This document shows, piece by piece, positions 27,859 to 35,877 of a stretch of 64,000 nucleotides of DNA. Every line of letters starts with the position of its first letter. Within the stretch, counting starts at the first letter, position 1. A program made the translations under genes and the position numbers. The stretch is taken from assembly GCA_028281285.1 (NCBI GenBank), contig JANQKF010000038.1:61570-125569 (forward strand), in the 5' to 3' direction. The notes beneath the pieces are model-generated. The model was not told the origin of the DNA. It made no database searches and saw nothing but the letters and a program-made list of their open reading frames with translations. The stretch is from Cyclobacteriaceae bacterium (GTDB lineage Bacteria; Bacteroidota; Bacteroidia; Cytophagales; Cyclobacteriaceae).

Positions 27859-29082
27859 GTGAGGTATATTGACCTATTTGCGGGTGCTGGCGGATTGTCT
27901 GAAGGATTTGTGCAGGAGGGATTTCAACCAATAGCTCATGTCGAATACGACCGTTCCGCGTGTTTTACTCTCAGAACACGCACTTGCTTTCACTACCTCA
28001 AAAGTTCAAACCAAGAGGAAATTTATACTGACTATTTAGCTGGGAATATAACGCGGTCAGAATTATATAATAATGTTCCGGAGGGCCTTCTTTCTTCGGT
28101 AATTCATGCGGAAATCGGAAAGGATAATGATCAAATTTTCTCAGATATTGATCGATTAAATGGCAATGGTGAAGTCGATCTAATACTTGGCGGTCCTCCG
28201 TGTCAAGCCTATTCTGTGGTGGGTCGTGCGGTTCTTAAAGACAAGGAAAATGATCCAAGGAAAACTCTGTATATCGAATATGGAAGGTTCTTGAGAAGAT
28301 ACACTCCAAAAATCTTCATTTTTGAGAATGTCCCGGGAATTTTATCATCCGATAATGGGAAGCACTACAAGAATCTTAAAAAGTATTACAGACACTTGGG
28401 CTACGAGGTGGATGCAAAAGTACTCAATGCACGTGATTTCGGAGTCATCCAAAATAGAAAGAGAGTAATAATAATCGGTTGGCGCTCTGATATTGATTTT
28501 AGCTATCCAACTTTCGAAAAAATTAAACCAAACTATTTTAGAGATGATATTTTCTCCGATCTCGAAATGATTAAACCCGGGCATACGCAGCGCTTGAGTT
28601 ACTATGCATCAAAACCAACTGAATATCTGAAAAAGATGCAGATAAGAAATGGATTTCCATTTGTAACTCAACATATAACCCGACCTCAAAACGAAAGGGA
28701 TCTGGCCATTTACGACTTGGCCGTCAAAGAGCTTAATAATGGCAATCGTTTAAGAAATGATGACATCCCGGCAAATATGAGAACCCAAAAAAATGTGAGG
28801 AGCTTCTTGGATCGGTTTAAAGTTGTTGGCAAAGAGCCGCACACAATGATTGCTCATATTGCCAAGGATGGGCACCACTACATCCATCCCGATAAGGAAC
28901 AGAATCGATCCATCTCAATTCGAGAAGCTGCGAGAATACAGTCCTTTAGTGACGACTATTATTTTGAAGGAATAAAGGAACAGAGTCCCAGAACTGCTGC
29001 TTTTAGACAAATAGGCAATGCGGTGCCTCCTATTTTGTCAAAGGTTCTTGCAAACGGAATTCGCAATAAGTTAAAAGAATAG
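27859..29082 (+). CDS. dcm: DNA (cytosine-5) methyltransferase
   Basis: Type II m5C methyltransferase with all core motifs in order: I (DLFAGAGGLSEGF, 5-17), IV with the catalytic Cys115 (GGPPCQAYS), VI (ENV at 156-158), VIII (QNRKR, 198-202), and X (RQIGNAVPP near 385-393). The target-recognition region between VIII and X is about 150 residues and shows no similarity I recognise, so the recognition site is unknown. The start is GTG at 27859; MRYIDLFAGAGG is the usual beginning of the fold and no ATG fits. The N-terminal domain has an unusual insertion of about 50 residues between motifs III and IV (45-95). It is followed after 1 base by the ATPase gene. Confidence 0.94.
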   Translation: MRYIDLFAGAGGLSEGFVQEGFQPIAHVEYDRSACFTLRTRTCFHYLKSSNQEEIYTDYLAGNITRSELYNNVPEGLLSSVIHAEIGKDNDQIFSDIDRLNGNGEVDLILGGPPCQAYSVVGRAVLKDKENDPRKTLYIEYGRFLRRYTPKIFIFENVPGILSSDNGKHYKNLKKYYRHLGYEVDAKVLNARDFGVIQNRKRVIIIGWRSDIDFSYPTFEKIKPNYFRDDIFSDLEMIKPGHTQRLSYYASKPTEYLKKMQIRNGFPFVTQHITRPQNERDLAIYDLAVKELNNGNRLRNDDIPANMRTQKNVRSFLDRFKVVGKEPHTMIAHIAKDGHHYIHPDKEQNRSISIREAARIQSFSDDYYFEGIKEQSPRTAAFRQIGNAVPPILSKVLANGIRNKLKE

Positions 29083-29083
29083 A

Positions 29084-31393
29084 TTGGCAACATTCAAGAC
29101 ATATTCGTTCGAGCCAGGAGCAAGGTCAATCATCCAAATGGGAGAAGAGTTGATCGGTCATCCGACATCTGCGATTAACGAATTGATAAAAAATGGATAC
29201 GATGCCGATGCCACTACCGTCCATGTTTACATTCATATTGAGAAGACTCCAGAAGATTCATTCGCAATAATTTGGGACAATGGCAGTGGAATGGATGATA
29301 CTATTCTTTTCGGTGATTGGCTCCAACCAGGTGTTAGCAATAAAAGGGAAAATCCAAGAAGTGAAATATTTGAAAGAAGCCTCTTAGGGAACAAGGGTAT
29401 AGGCAGACTAGCAGCGATGGCATTGGGGAAAACAGTCACAGTAATTTCCAAGACATCAAATTGCAAAGAGTATAATTGGTTAAGCCTTCAGTCTGCACAG
29501 TTTCATACAGACGACCTCTTAAGTAAAATCAAGTTTCCTGGAGGGAAAACAAGATCATTTCAAGAGTTATTTGAGCCTAGTCATTCTCTCGAACTTCGAA
29601 AAATCCGGTCTAATAGTTTACTTTCTGAATTTTTGCGAAAGAGATGTGACTCATTTTTAGAAGGAACCATCGCAGTTGTCGAAGATTTGAACCCTGGTCT
29701 TTACAAAAAAATGCAGGATGATTTTTCGAAAACAGAAATTGAGCAATCTCTAAGCGATACAACGATCTTAAAGTCACTGGAAATACTTATAACTCCCCTG
29801 CAACTGAACGGGAAAATCCAAAGTGAGTTAATAAAATTGGGTTTGGTGAAAAAATCTTATTCACTGGCAAACGAAAGTAGCACGTTCGATTTGAAATATG
29901 CAACAAACCTTGAAGCCGATTTTGATCCACTTACCTCTGAATTTGAAAGTGTTAAGGAAATAAGAATAGTTGAAGGGTTTGACTATAGAATAATTGGTCA
30001 AGTCCATGATGATGGAAAAGTAGAAGGTCGGTTTACATATAACAGACTCATCGATGATGACAAGACTGTTGCGTTCAACATTCCAGCTGAAGAAGACAAA
30101 AAATCAGATAAAAAGGAGAAAACGGGAGGTGCAGGTTCGTTTTATTTTGATATCAGAGTATATGACCGAGAGAAAGATAGTATTGACAAGCTGGCAAAAA
30201 TTCTCGGAGAAAAATCCAACTCCAATGTTCGAAAAATACTCACCGAATTGGCGGGATTGCGCATATCAAAGAATGGATTTGGTGTCAAACCATATGGTGA
30301 AGAAGTTCTCGATTGGATGGGACTGGCACAACTCAGGGTATCAGATCCTGGTAAAAATATAACTCCAAATCAGATGCTGGGTTACATTTATTTGTATTCT
30401 CCTAAGAATGATGGTTTGAAGGAAAAGACAAATAGGGAGGGATTCTACGACAATGCAGCTTTCCTTGAGCTTCAGAAACACTTACGTAGATTAATAGCTG
30501 ATATTGGACAAAAGCGGTATAACTATCGTTTGAAAAACAACTTAGGCAGGCCCAAAACGAAGCCTTTTTCAAGACCCAGTAGTCAAGCATACATCGATTT
30601 TATTGTTTCAAGAATTTCGGATGATGAAATCGTTGATAAAACGAAATCTTACTTGACCGAATTCGATACAGCGCTCGATAATGCAGAGAAAAATCTCAAC
30701 TTATCTGAACGTCTAGCCTCACTCGGTAATAGTCTAGAGTTGATATATCATGAACTTGCTCAGCCACTAACCATTCTTGGAGGAAGTGAAGCAACAATAC
30801 AAAAGCAAGTTCCGCGTATTTCGCCTGAAGCGGTACAAAAGAAAATAAAGGATGAGTTGGAAAACCTCGAAGTTGCAATAGATACCATTGATGATTTAAA
30901 GGAGTCTCTTCAACCGGCCATTGGGAAGTCAAAAAAGAAAACTTTTGCTCCTGCTCGTACATTTGAAAAAGTCTGCCGTTTGTACAAGCGAGATATTGCA
31001 GATTACTCAATACAGATTAAGATGAACGAGAATTTGGAGAGTTATAAGATGAAAGCAAATGAACATGCTCTTTGGATTTCTTTTTTGAACATCATCAACA
31101 ATGCTGTTTTTTGGCTAATATCCTCCGAAACCGAAGAAAAAGTCATTTTCCTGAGTTTGGAAGAAGACAAACTTGTAGTGAGCAATAACGGGCCAAAGAT
31201 AGACACGGATTTGCTTGATGAAATCTTTGAGTATGGGGTTTCGACCAAGCCAGGCACGAACAAAACAGGATTAGGGCTTACGTTTACAAGGAACATTCTA
31301 GGGCGGAATGGCCTAACCATTGAGGCTGAGAACAGGGATTACGGCCCCGCTATGATAATTGCCCAACAACTAAAAGATGCCGAAAATGACTAG
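29084..31393 (+). CDS. Double-GHKL protein: MORC/Hsp90-like ATPase fused to a histidine-kinase-like module
   Basis: A 769-residue protein with two ATP-binding modules. The N-terminal GHKL ATPase has the N-box NELIKNGYDADA (Glu33, Asn37, Asp40), WDNGSGM (Asp65) and the lid glycine motif LGNKGIGRLA (102-110), as in MutL, Hsp90 and MORC proteins. A middle region with FDYRIIGQVHDDGKVEGRF near 300-320 resembles the S5-like domain of that group. The C-terminal part looks like a sensor kinase: helical YHELAQPL with His556 (compare SHELRTPL), N-box NIINNA (669-674), degenerate G1 NNGPKI, F-box IFEYGVSTKPG and G2 GTNKTGLGL (724-732). It starts with TTG one base after the methyltransferase stop. Whether His556 is phosphorylated is unknown. 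Confidence 0.8.
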   Translation: MATFKTYSFEPGARSIIQMGEELIGHPTSAINELIKNGYDADATTVHVYIHIEKTPEDSFAIIWDNGSGMDDTILFGDWLQPGVSNKRENPRSEIFERSLLGNKGIGRLAAMALGKTVTVISKTSNCKEYNWLSLQSAQFHTDDLLSKIKFPGGKTRSFQELFEPSHSLELRKIRSNSLLSEFLRKRCDSFLEGTIAVVEDLNPGLYKKMQDDFSKTEIEQSLSDTTILKSLEILITPLQLNGKIQSELIKLGLVKKSYSLANESSTFDLKYATNLEADFDPLTSEFESVKEIRIVEGFDYRIIGQVHDDGKVEGRFTYNRLIDDDKTVAFNIPAEEDKKSDKKEKTGGAGSFYFDIRVYDREKDSIDKLAKILGEKSNSNVRKILTELAGLRISKNGFGVKPYGEEVLDWMGLAQLRVSDPGKNITPNQMLGYIYLYSPKNDGLKEKTNREGFYDNAAFLELQKHLRRLIADIGQKRYNYRLKNNLGRPKTKPFSRPSSQAYIDFIVSRISDDEIVDKTKSYLTEFDTALDNAEKNLNLSERLASLGNSLELIYHELAQPLTILGGSEATIQKQVPRISPEAVQKKIKDELENLEVAIDTIDDLKESLQPAIGKSKKKTFAPARTFEKVCRLYKRDIADYSIQIKMNENLESYKMKANEHALWISFLNIINNAVFWLISSETEEKVIFLSLEEDKLVVSNNGPKIDTDLLDEIFEYGVSTKPGTNKTGLGLTFTRNILGRNGLTIEAENRDYGPAMIIAQQLKDAEND

Positions 31394-32042
31394 AATACTA
31401 CTTTTTGAAAATGATCCAGAAATAATAAAGCAACTCAAAAATGGCATTGGTGATTTAGGTTTTGCTTTTGAATTTGAAGCTTTTGATAGACTGGGCGGGT
31501 TGAAGGAATTAATATATAATGCGTCAGATGAATATTGGAGTTCTGTTGACTGTATTGTTCTGGATTTAGCCCAGGAGCATGAGGAAATTGATGGAGAAGG
31601 CCCTTATGAAATTGTTCAGGAAATTTCTTGGATAAGTAACAACCTCAGAACTCCTATAATCATACACAGTGCCTTTGCCGAAATTGTTGATTTAGGAGAA
31701 GACGATCATGGTTCAATTTTCAAGGTGAAAAAAGGAAGAAGTTCTATTTCAGAAGTAGAAGATATTATTCGAACACTTAAATCGTCCTGGTTTCTCGAAG
31801 TATTTAGAATGGGGGGTAGGCTTGATTTAGAAGCTAAGATAATTGCTGAAGACTTGGGTTGGAGTGCGGAACATGTTGCATATGCTCTAAACGAAACCTT
31901 TAGAGAAACATTTGACACTGAAAACCTTATTGAGAATCTTCGAGAGATTATTGAAAATGACAAAGATACCCTCGAACAAGTACTCCAGACATATCTCAAG
32001 CCCTCTATTGATCTTTGCCGCTCTTACAACGACCATCAGTGA
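31377..32042 (+). CDS. Receiver-like response regulator with unknown output domain
   Basis: A 221-residue protein whose first 125 residues resemble a receiver domain. Asp13 lies in the acidic loop (FENDP), the candidate phospho-acceptor is Asp63 (CIVLDLA), Ser98 follows beta-4 (PIIIHSAF), and Lys116 lies in beta-5 (IFKVKKG). The C-terminal 95 residues are helical (EAKIIAEDLGWSAEHVAYAL) and match no output domain I know; a helix-turn-helix-like pair is possible. The gene overlaps the ATPase gene by 17 bases, so the two are translationally linked and are probably partners. An internal ATG at 31386 is an alternative start. It ends the cassette; the next gene is convergent. Confidence 0.7.
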   Translation: MPKMTRILLFENDPEIIKQLKNGIGDLGFAFEFEAFDRLGGLKELIYNASDEYWSSVDCIVLDLAQEHEEIDGEGPYEIVQEISWISNNLRTPIIIHSAFAEIVDLGEDDHGSIFKVKKGRSSISEVEDIIRTLKSSWFLEVFRMGGRLDLEAKIIAEDLGWSAEHVAYALNETFRETFDTENLIENLREIIENDKDTLEQVLQTYLKPSIDLCRSYNDHQ

Positions 32043-32106
32043 TTTGTCGCCCAGCACTAATATGTCGCATTTAAAAAAAGGTTTTACCATAAAAGGGTAT
32101 TGTTTT

Positions 32107-32787
32107 CTAGTTATTACTCAAGTACTCTACCCCCCTCTTATACACCTTCCCAATGGGCAGTCTCTGGTCTTCATTGAGAATCACTTCATTCCCTGAAACA
32201 CCCTGGATGGCAGCAAGGGAAACCAAATAGGACTTATGAATGCGGATCAAATGATCTTTGGTTTCGGATTCCATTTGGGCAATGGTCTTGCGGACGAGGA
32301 GCGTTTTGTCTTCTAAGAAGACCTTGATGTAATTGCCATAGGCCTGGACATAGCAAATGTCAGCAAGCAATACTTTGTGGGTCGTATGGTCTTCTTTGAG
32401 GAAGAGATGCGGTGGATTGGTTTGCGCTTGGTGCTCGGCTTTGCGATCTTCTACCCTTTGGATGGCCTTAAGGAAGCGTTCAAAAGGAATAGGCTTCATC
32501 AGATAATCCACCACATCGTATTCGTAGCTTTCCGCCCCGTACTCAGAATAGGCCGTGGTGATGACCACTGCCGGAGGGTTACGCATGGATTTGAGCAGGT
32601 CAATCCCCGTAAACTCCGGCATATTGATGTCCAAAAACATCAGGTCGATAGTACCTTCCTTCAGGTAATTCAAGACGTCCAGGGCATTGTCGATCGAACC
32701 CGCCAACTCCAAGGAGGGGGTCTTCGCTATATACTTTTCAAGTATGCTGCGGGCTATGGGTTCGTCATCAACAATCAGACATCTCAT
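32107..32787 (-). CDS. LytTR family response regulator
   Basis: A 226-residue regulator with an N-terminal receiver (Asp7-Asp8, phospho-acceptor Asp53 in FLDINMPE, Lys in MKPIPFERF near 103) and a C-terminal LytTR DNA-binding domain (ICYVQAYGNYIKVFL, RIHKSYLVSL). It belongs to the LytR/AgrA type, which binds direct repeats upstream of target genes. It overlaps the upstream kinase gene by 4 bases (ATGA), so the two form one operon. Its G+C (32 of 60 in bases 32401-32460) contrasts with the adjacent AT-rich cassette. Targets cannot be read from the sequence. Confidence 0.95.
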   Translation of the reverse strand: MRCLIVDDEPIARSILEKYIAKTPSLELAGSIDNALDVLNYLKEGTIDLMFLDINMPEFTGIDLLKSMRNPPAVVITTAYSEYGAESYEYDVVDYLMKPIPFERFLKAIQRVEDRKAEHQAQTNPPHLFLKEDHTTHKVLLADICYVQAYGNYIKVFLEDKTLLVRKTIAQMESETKDHLIRIHKSYLVSLAAIQGVSGNEVILNEDQRLPIGKVYKRGVEYLSNN

Positions 32788-33782
32788 ACCTCTAATTGCA
32801 GTTTAACAGTAAATACATTTTCCACTTTCTCAATACCTAAAGTATGCTTATTGGGCATTTCAAGTTCGAGTCTTCGTTGGACATTGGCAATACCCAGTCC
32901 ACCGTTTGACTTATCCTTTGGTGTCTTGAAGCTATTTCTGATTTCAAAGGAAAGTCTATTATCTTCTGCTTCCAGGTTAATCTTGATAAAGCTCTCTTCC
33001 ACTGTAGAATAGGTTCCATGTTTGAAGGCGTTCTCCAAAAAGGGGATCAACATAAATGGTGGGAGTTGCTTCCCGGAGAAGTCACCCAGTTTCTTCACCT
33101 CAATTCTACATTTCTCTCCCAGTCTCAGGCGCTCCATGGCCACATAATCTTCAATGAATTTCACCTCATCTTCCAGGCTCACCCTGGGTTGATTACCACT
33201 GTAAATCAGGTATCGCAGTAATCCGGATAACGTTAATAAGGAGTCACCTGCTCTGCCCTGATCTTCCATCAGTAAGCCGTAAATGTTGTTCAGCGAATTG
33301 AACAAGAAGTGTGGGTTGACCTGCATTTTCAGAGAATCCAGTTCCGCACGGGAACGTGCAGCTTCAATTTCACTCAGCTTGTTTTTGGCCGCCATCCCTT
33401 CAAAGAATAGTCTGATCACCACACTCACCACGATCATGGTCAGGACGGACAATTGGCCCGCCACTACTGCGGTGTCGTCCGCTTTAAAAGCAAAATTCCA
33501 AGCTGTCCATTCGATGGCTAATCCAAACACATAAATTAGGGCAAGCAGGAGTGGGAAATAAAACAGAAATTTCTTCTTCCGCAGTAAGCGGTTGAAAATC
33601 CAAAAATGAAGGTATACCGCAGGCACCATAGGCAGGAACACAGAGCCAACAATCAGAAAGGACTTTTCCGTGGTTTCTACTCTTGATATGGCCAGGAAAA
33701 ACAGACCTGCAAAGAATATCCAGAAAAGGATATGGACAATATAGGTGTCCCTGGAAAGGGTGTCGCTTAGCTTTTTAAGCAT
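32784..33782 (-). CDS. LytS/YehU-type sensor histidine kinase
   Basis: A 332-residue inner-membrane kinase that pairs with the LytTR regulator. Four membrane helices lie in the first 130 residues (for example IVHILFWIFFAGLFFLAI and FLFYFPLLLALIYVFGLAI). A short coiled linker leads to the His_kinase domain with the phospho-acceptor His near residue 157 in QVNPHFLFNSLNNIY, then an HATPase with LPPFMLIPFLENAFKHG (N-box) and NGGLGIANVQRRL (G-box). There is no recognisable extracytoplasmic sensor domain; the signal is probably sensed in the membrane. The gene overlaps the regulator gene by 4 bases. Confidence 0.94.
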   Translation of the reverse strand: MLKKLSDTLSRDTYIVHILFWIFFAGLFFLAISRVETTEKSFLIVGSVFLPMVPAVYLHFWIFNRLLRKKKFLFYFPLLLALIYVFGLAIEWTAWNFAFKADDTAVVAGQLSVLTMIVVSVVIRLFFEGMAAKNKLSEIEAARSRAELDSLKMQVNPHFLFNSLNNIYGLLMEDQGRAGDSLLTLSGLLRYLIYSGNQPRVSLEDEVKFIEDYVAMERLRLGEKCRIEVKKLGDFSGKQLPPFMLIPFLENAFKHGTYSTVEESFIKINLEAEDNRLSFEIRNSFKTPKDKSNGGLGIANVQRRLELEMPNKHTLGIEKVENVFTVKLQLEV

Positions 33783-33830
33783 GGTCTAAAATACAGGAAT
33801 TATTCTTGGTAATTTCTCCTCAACCGAGTA

Positions 33831-33875
33831 GACCCTGAAACAAGCCTGCCTGTCGGCAGACAGGTTCAGGGTGAC
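33831..33875. repeat. Family 1 palindrome interrupted by a nested mini-palindrome
   Basis: The flanks GACCCTGAAACAAG and TTCAGGGTGAC are the two arms of the family 1 half-element. Between them, at 33845-33864, sits a 20-base palindrome that begins CCTGCCTGTC and ends GGCAGACAGG. Intact copies (25795-25819, 38236-38261) have CAAG joined directly to TTCAGG, so the insert lies exactly at the hairpin apex. Confidence 0.75.
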
Positions 33876-33885
33876 TTTTCCCTTT

Positions 33886-34015
33886 GGAGGGCGGAGATCG
33901 AACATCAGCGTGACCATTGGCCACATGAATAGGACAATGGCACAACAATGCCCCCAATGGTTTTGATGTTCGCGTCTTTTCTTTGTCACTTTCTTTGGAC
34001 GAGCAAAGAAAGTGA
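33886..34015. repeat. Intergenic repeat, family 2, copy 1
   Basis: Begins GGAGGGCGGAGATCGAAC, contains CAGCGTGACCATTGG and the inverted CCAATGGTTTTGATGTTCGCGTC, and ends with a perfect 12-bp hairpin: TCACTTTCTTTG (33986-33997), loop GACGAG, CAAAGAAAGTGA (34004-34015). Copy 2 is at 35878. A minus-strand reading frame through this stretch is not a real gene. Confidence 0.75.
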
Positions 34016-34053
34016 AGACAAGTTCAGCCTTATTCAAAAAGAAGATGCTCAAA

Positions 34054-34079
34054 CCTGTCTCTGTCTACCGACAGACAGG
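34054..34079. repeat. Free-standing copy of the nested mini-palindrome
   Basis: CCTGTCTCTGTC on the left and GACAGACAGG on the right form a palindrome of the same CCTGYCTG..CAGRCAGG type as the insert at 33845, but with a few extra bases in the left arm. Confidence 0.55.
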
Positions 34080-34103
34080 TAATATCAGTAAGACTTCATG
34101 ATT

Positions 34104-34181
34104 CGTCATTCTGAGCAAAGCGAAGAATCTCCTTATTGATATAGGGAGATTCCTCGTCACTACGTTTACCTCGGAATGACG
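34104..34181. repeat. Intergenic inverted repeat, family 1 (CGTCATTCTGAG type)
   Basis: CGTCATTCTGAG and GAATCTCC on the left are mirrored by GGAGATTC and CGGAATGACG on the right. With the units before it, this fills the 404-base gap 33783-34186, where no gene is evident. Confidence 0.7.
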
Positions 34182-34186
34182 TTTGG

Positions 34187-35665
34187 TCAATTGGATTTGG
34201 CTCGATACAATTTGACGATTTCCTTGAAGATGCCATCTATGGCCAGGCTACCGGCATTGGCGGCAATCACATAGCCTTCGTTGGTATCCGGATAAATTTG
34301 CATCATGGCCATAAAAGTACCCGCACTACCATTGTGAGCATGTATGGTTTCGCCATCCTGCACGATCACAAACCATCCTGCGGCATAATTCCTCTTTTCT
34401 GGCACCGCATGCAGCCACTTCACCGTTTCAGCCTTCAGGATTCCTGACTTTCCATTCACTCCATTCATATGAGCCAAGGCATATTTGGCCAAATCTTCCA
34501 TCGAAGCATGTACATCTCCTGCAGGATCAATATAAGCGCCTAGGTCATAACTGTTGTCAGCATGAGGGTTATACTGTCCAGCCTCATCATAATGTCCTAT
34601 AGGCTGATTTCCTCCCTTAAGGTCTTTCGGCCAGCCGACACCCGCAGTGCTCATCTTCAGTGGTCCAAACACTACTTTCTCCAATTGCTTCTCCCACGAC
34701 TTTCCTGATACCTTTTCAGAAATTGCTCCTAAAATGGCATATCCAGCATTGGAATAGGCGAAAGCTGATCCGGGAGTAGTAATGGGCTCTTCATTTAATA
34801 CACGTTCCGCGAATGCCAATCGCTTCTTGGTCGGATTGCCAGGAAGTGCCATTAACTCAGCTTCTACTTCATCACTAACAGTCAAGTATCCTGGAATTCC
34901 GGCATTGTGTGTCAGCAATTGATGTACGGTCACCGACTCATATACCGGCAACATCTTCATTTTAGGGAAAAGGGATTTCAGAGTCGAAGTTCCTTCGAGC
35001 TTTCCACCTTCTATCAGTTTACCAATCAATGTGGCTGTCATCGACTTGGTAATCGAACCAATATGAAACCGATCAACAATTTGTACAGCATCATTTGTGC
35101 CGATTTTTCGAACACCTGCCACGGCTGTTTCTTTGATTTGACCGTCTTTTATCACGGCCATGGAAATACCTGGAAACCCTTCTTTTTCGACCACTTTGTT
35201 CAAAAGGTCTCCCAAATCCTGCCATTCTCCATAGCCCTCATCTCCAACCTCTTTGGGTGCCGTAGAAGGCTGTAAAGCAAACCCTTCTAACAACTCATAA
35301 TTATCTTGTTTTAGAGTAAACCCTATTTCAAACCAAGCTCCAGTGGCCTCCGAAAAGGTCAGCACGGTCAACTGTGCTTCTTCGCTCTTGACGATTTGTC
35401 TGACCTCCAATTGCTGAAGCATTCCCTTGATTTGCCCATGCTGAGCCATTCGATCATCTAAGGACACTCGTTGAAGTGCGGCTTTGGTTCGGTACTTCTC
35501 GGTGAATTCGCGCATGGCCTCATCACCATCTGCATTAAAGGCTTCGAAAAAAGCCTTGGCCATTTTGCCAGCCGGGGTATCGGGCAAAGCAATCTCCTGT
35601 GCTTGTCCGAATTGGATAAGGATCAAGCTGAGTGCTATGATCCATGTTAATTTTCTGCTTTTCAT
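34187..35665 (-). CDS. Exported serine hydrolase, class C beta-lactamase fold
   Basis: A 492-residue periplasmic protein. The start at 35665 is chosen because it begins a normal signal peptide (MKSRKLTWIIALSLILIQFGQAQ, cleavage after GQAQ); the longer frame to 35779 adds 38 non-signal residues. Residues about 25-125 form an extra alpha/beta domain of the kind found before some Bacteroidota serine hydrolases. The hydrolase domain has Ser204 and Lys207 (SITK), YSN in AYSNAGYA and HNG in HAHNGSAG, so the catalytic set is complete. The fold covers esterases, D-amino peptidases and true lactamases; the substrate is not predictable. A second such gene lies 1.0 kb away, but the two share only the fold. 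Confidence 0.9.
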   Translation of the reverse strand: MKSRKLTWIIALSLILIQFGQAQEIALPDTPAGKMAKAFFEAFNADGDEAMREFTEKYRTKAALQRVSLDDRMAQHGQIKGMLQQLEVRQIVKSEEAQLTVLTFSEATGAWFEIGFTLKQDNYELLEGFALQPSTAPKEVGDEGYGEWQDLGDLLNKVVEKEGFPGISMAVIKDGQIKETAVAGVRKIGTNDAVQIVDRFHIGSITKSMTATLIGKLIEGGKLEGTSTLKSLFPKMKMLPVYESVTVHQLLTHNAGIPGYLTVSDEVEAELMALPGNPTKKRLAFAERVLNEEPITTPGSAFAYSNAGYAILGAISEKVSGKSWEKQLEKVVFGPLKMSTAGVGWPKDLKGGNQPIGHYDEAGQYNPHADNSYDLGAYIDPAGDVHASMEDLAKYALAHMNGVNGKSGILKAETVKWLHAVPEKRNYAAGWFVIVQDGETIHAHNGSAGTFMAMMQIYPDTNEGYVIAANAGSLAIDGIFKEIVKLYRAKSN

Positions 35666-35845
35666 TTCTTTGAGTTTTGCCATTCCACCATTGAAATGGT
35701 GCATCATTTGAGTGCAAAACTCGAGAGAGGTTGCTGGTTTAGGAATTCCGAGTGATGAACGCCCGGGATTTGTGATCAACGCACTTTATGACGTGATGAA
35801 CGATGCTCTCTTGCCATCGCGAAACGGCTGAAAATGGATGGAGGA

Positions 35846-35870
35846 GATCCTGAATCAAGTTCAGGATCAT
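35846..35870. repeat. Family 1 half-element
   Basis: GATCCTGAATCAAGTTCAGGATC is a hairpin matching the right half of the unit at 25754-25819 (landmarks GATCCTGAA and TTCAGGATC). It directly precedes family 2 copy 2, just as at 33.8 kb a family 1 element precedes family 2 copy 1. Confidence 0.7.
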
Positions 35871-35877
35871 CCCAAAA

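Noticed and set aside
32043..32106. Terminator between the cassette and the LytTR gene
   Set aside because: The gap is rich in A and T but has no stem of useful length followed by a T-run.
32107..33782. LytTR regulator and kinase as part of the defence-like cassette
   Set aside because: They are on the opposite strand, have core-like G+C, and are a self-contained operon common in Bacteroidota.
33786..34052. Minus-strand reading frame of 88 codons between the kinase and serine hydrolase genes
   Set aside because: It runs through family 1 and family 2 repeats, and its composition (many Lys, Arg, Phe) follows the repeats. No family similarity.
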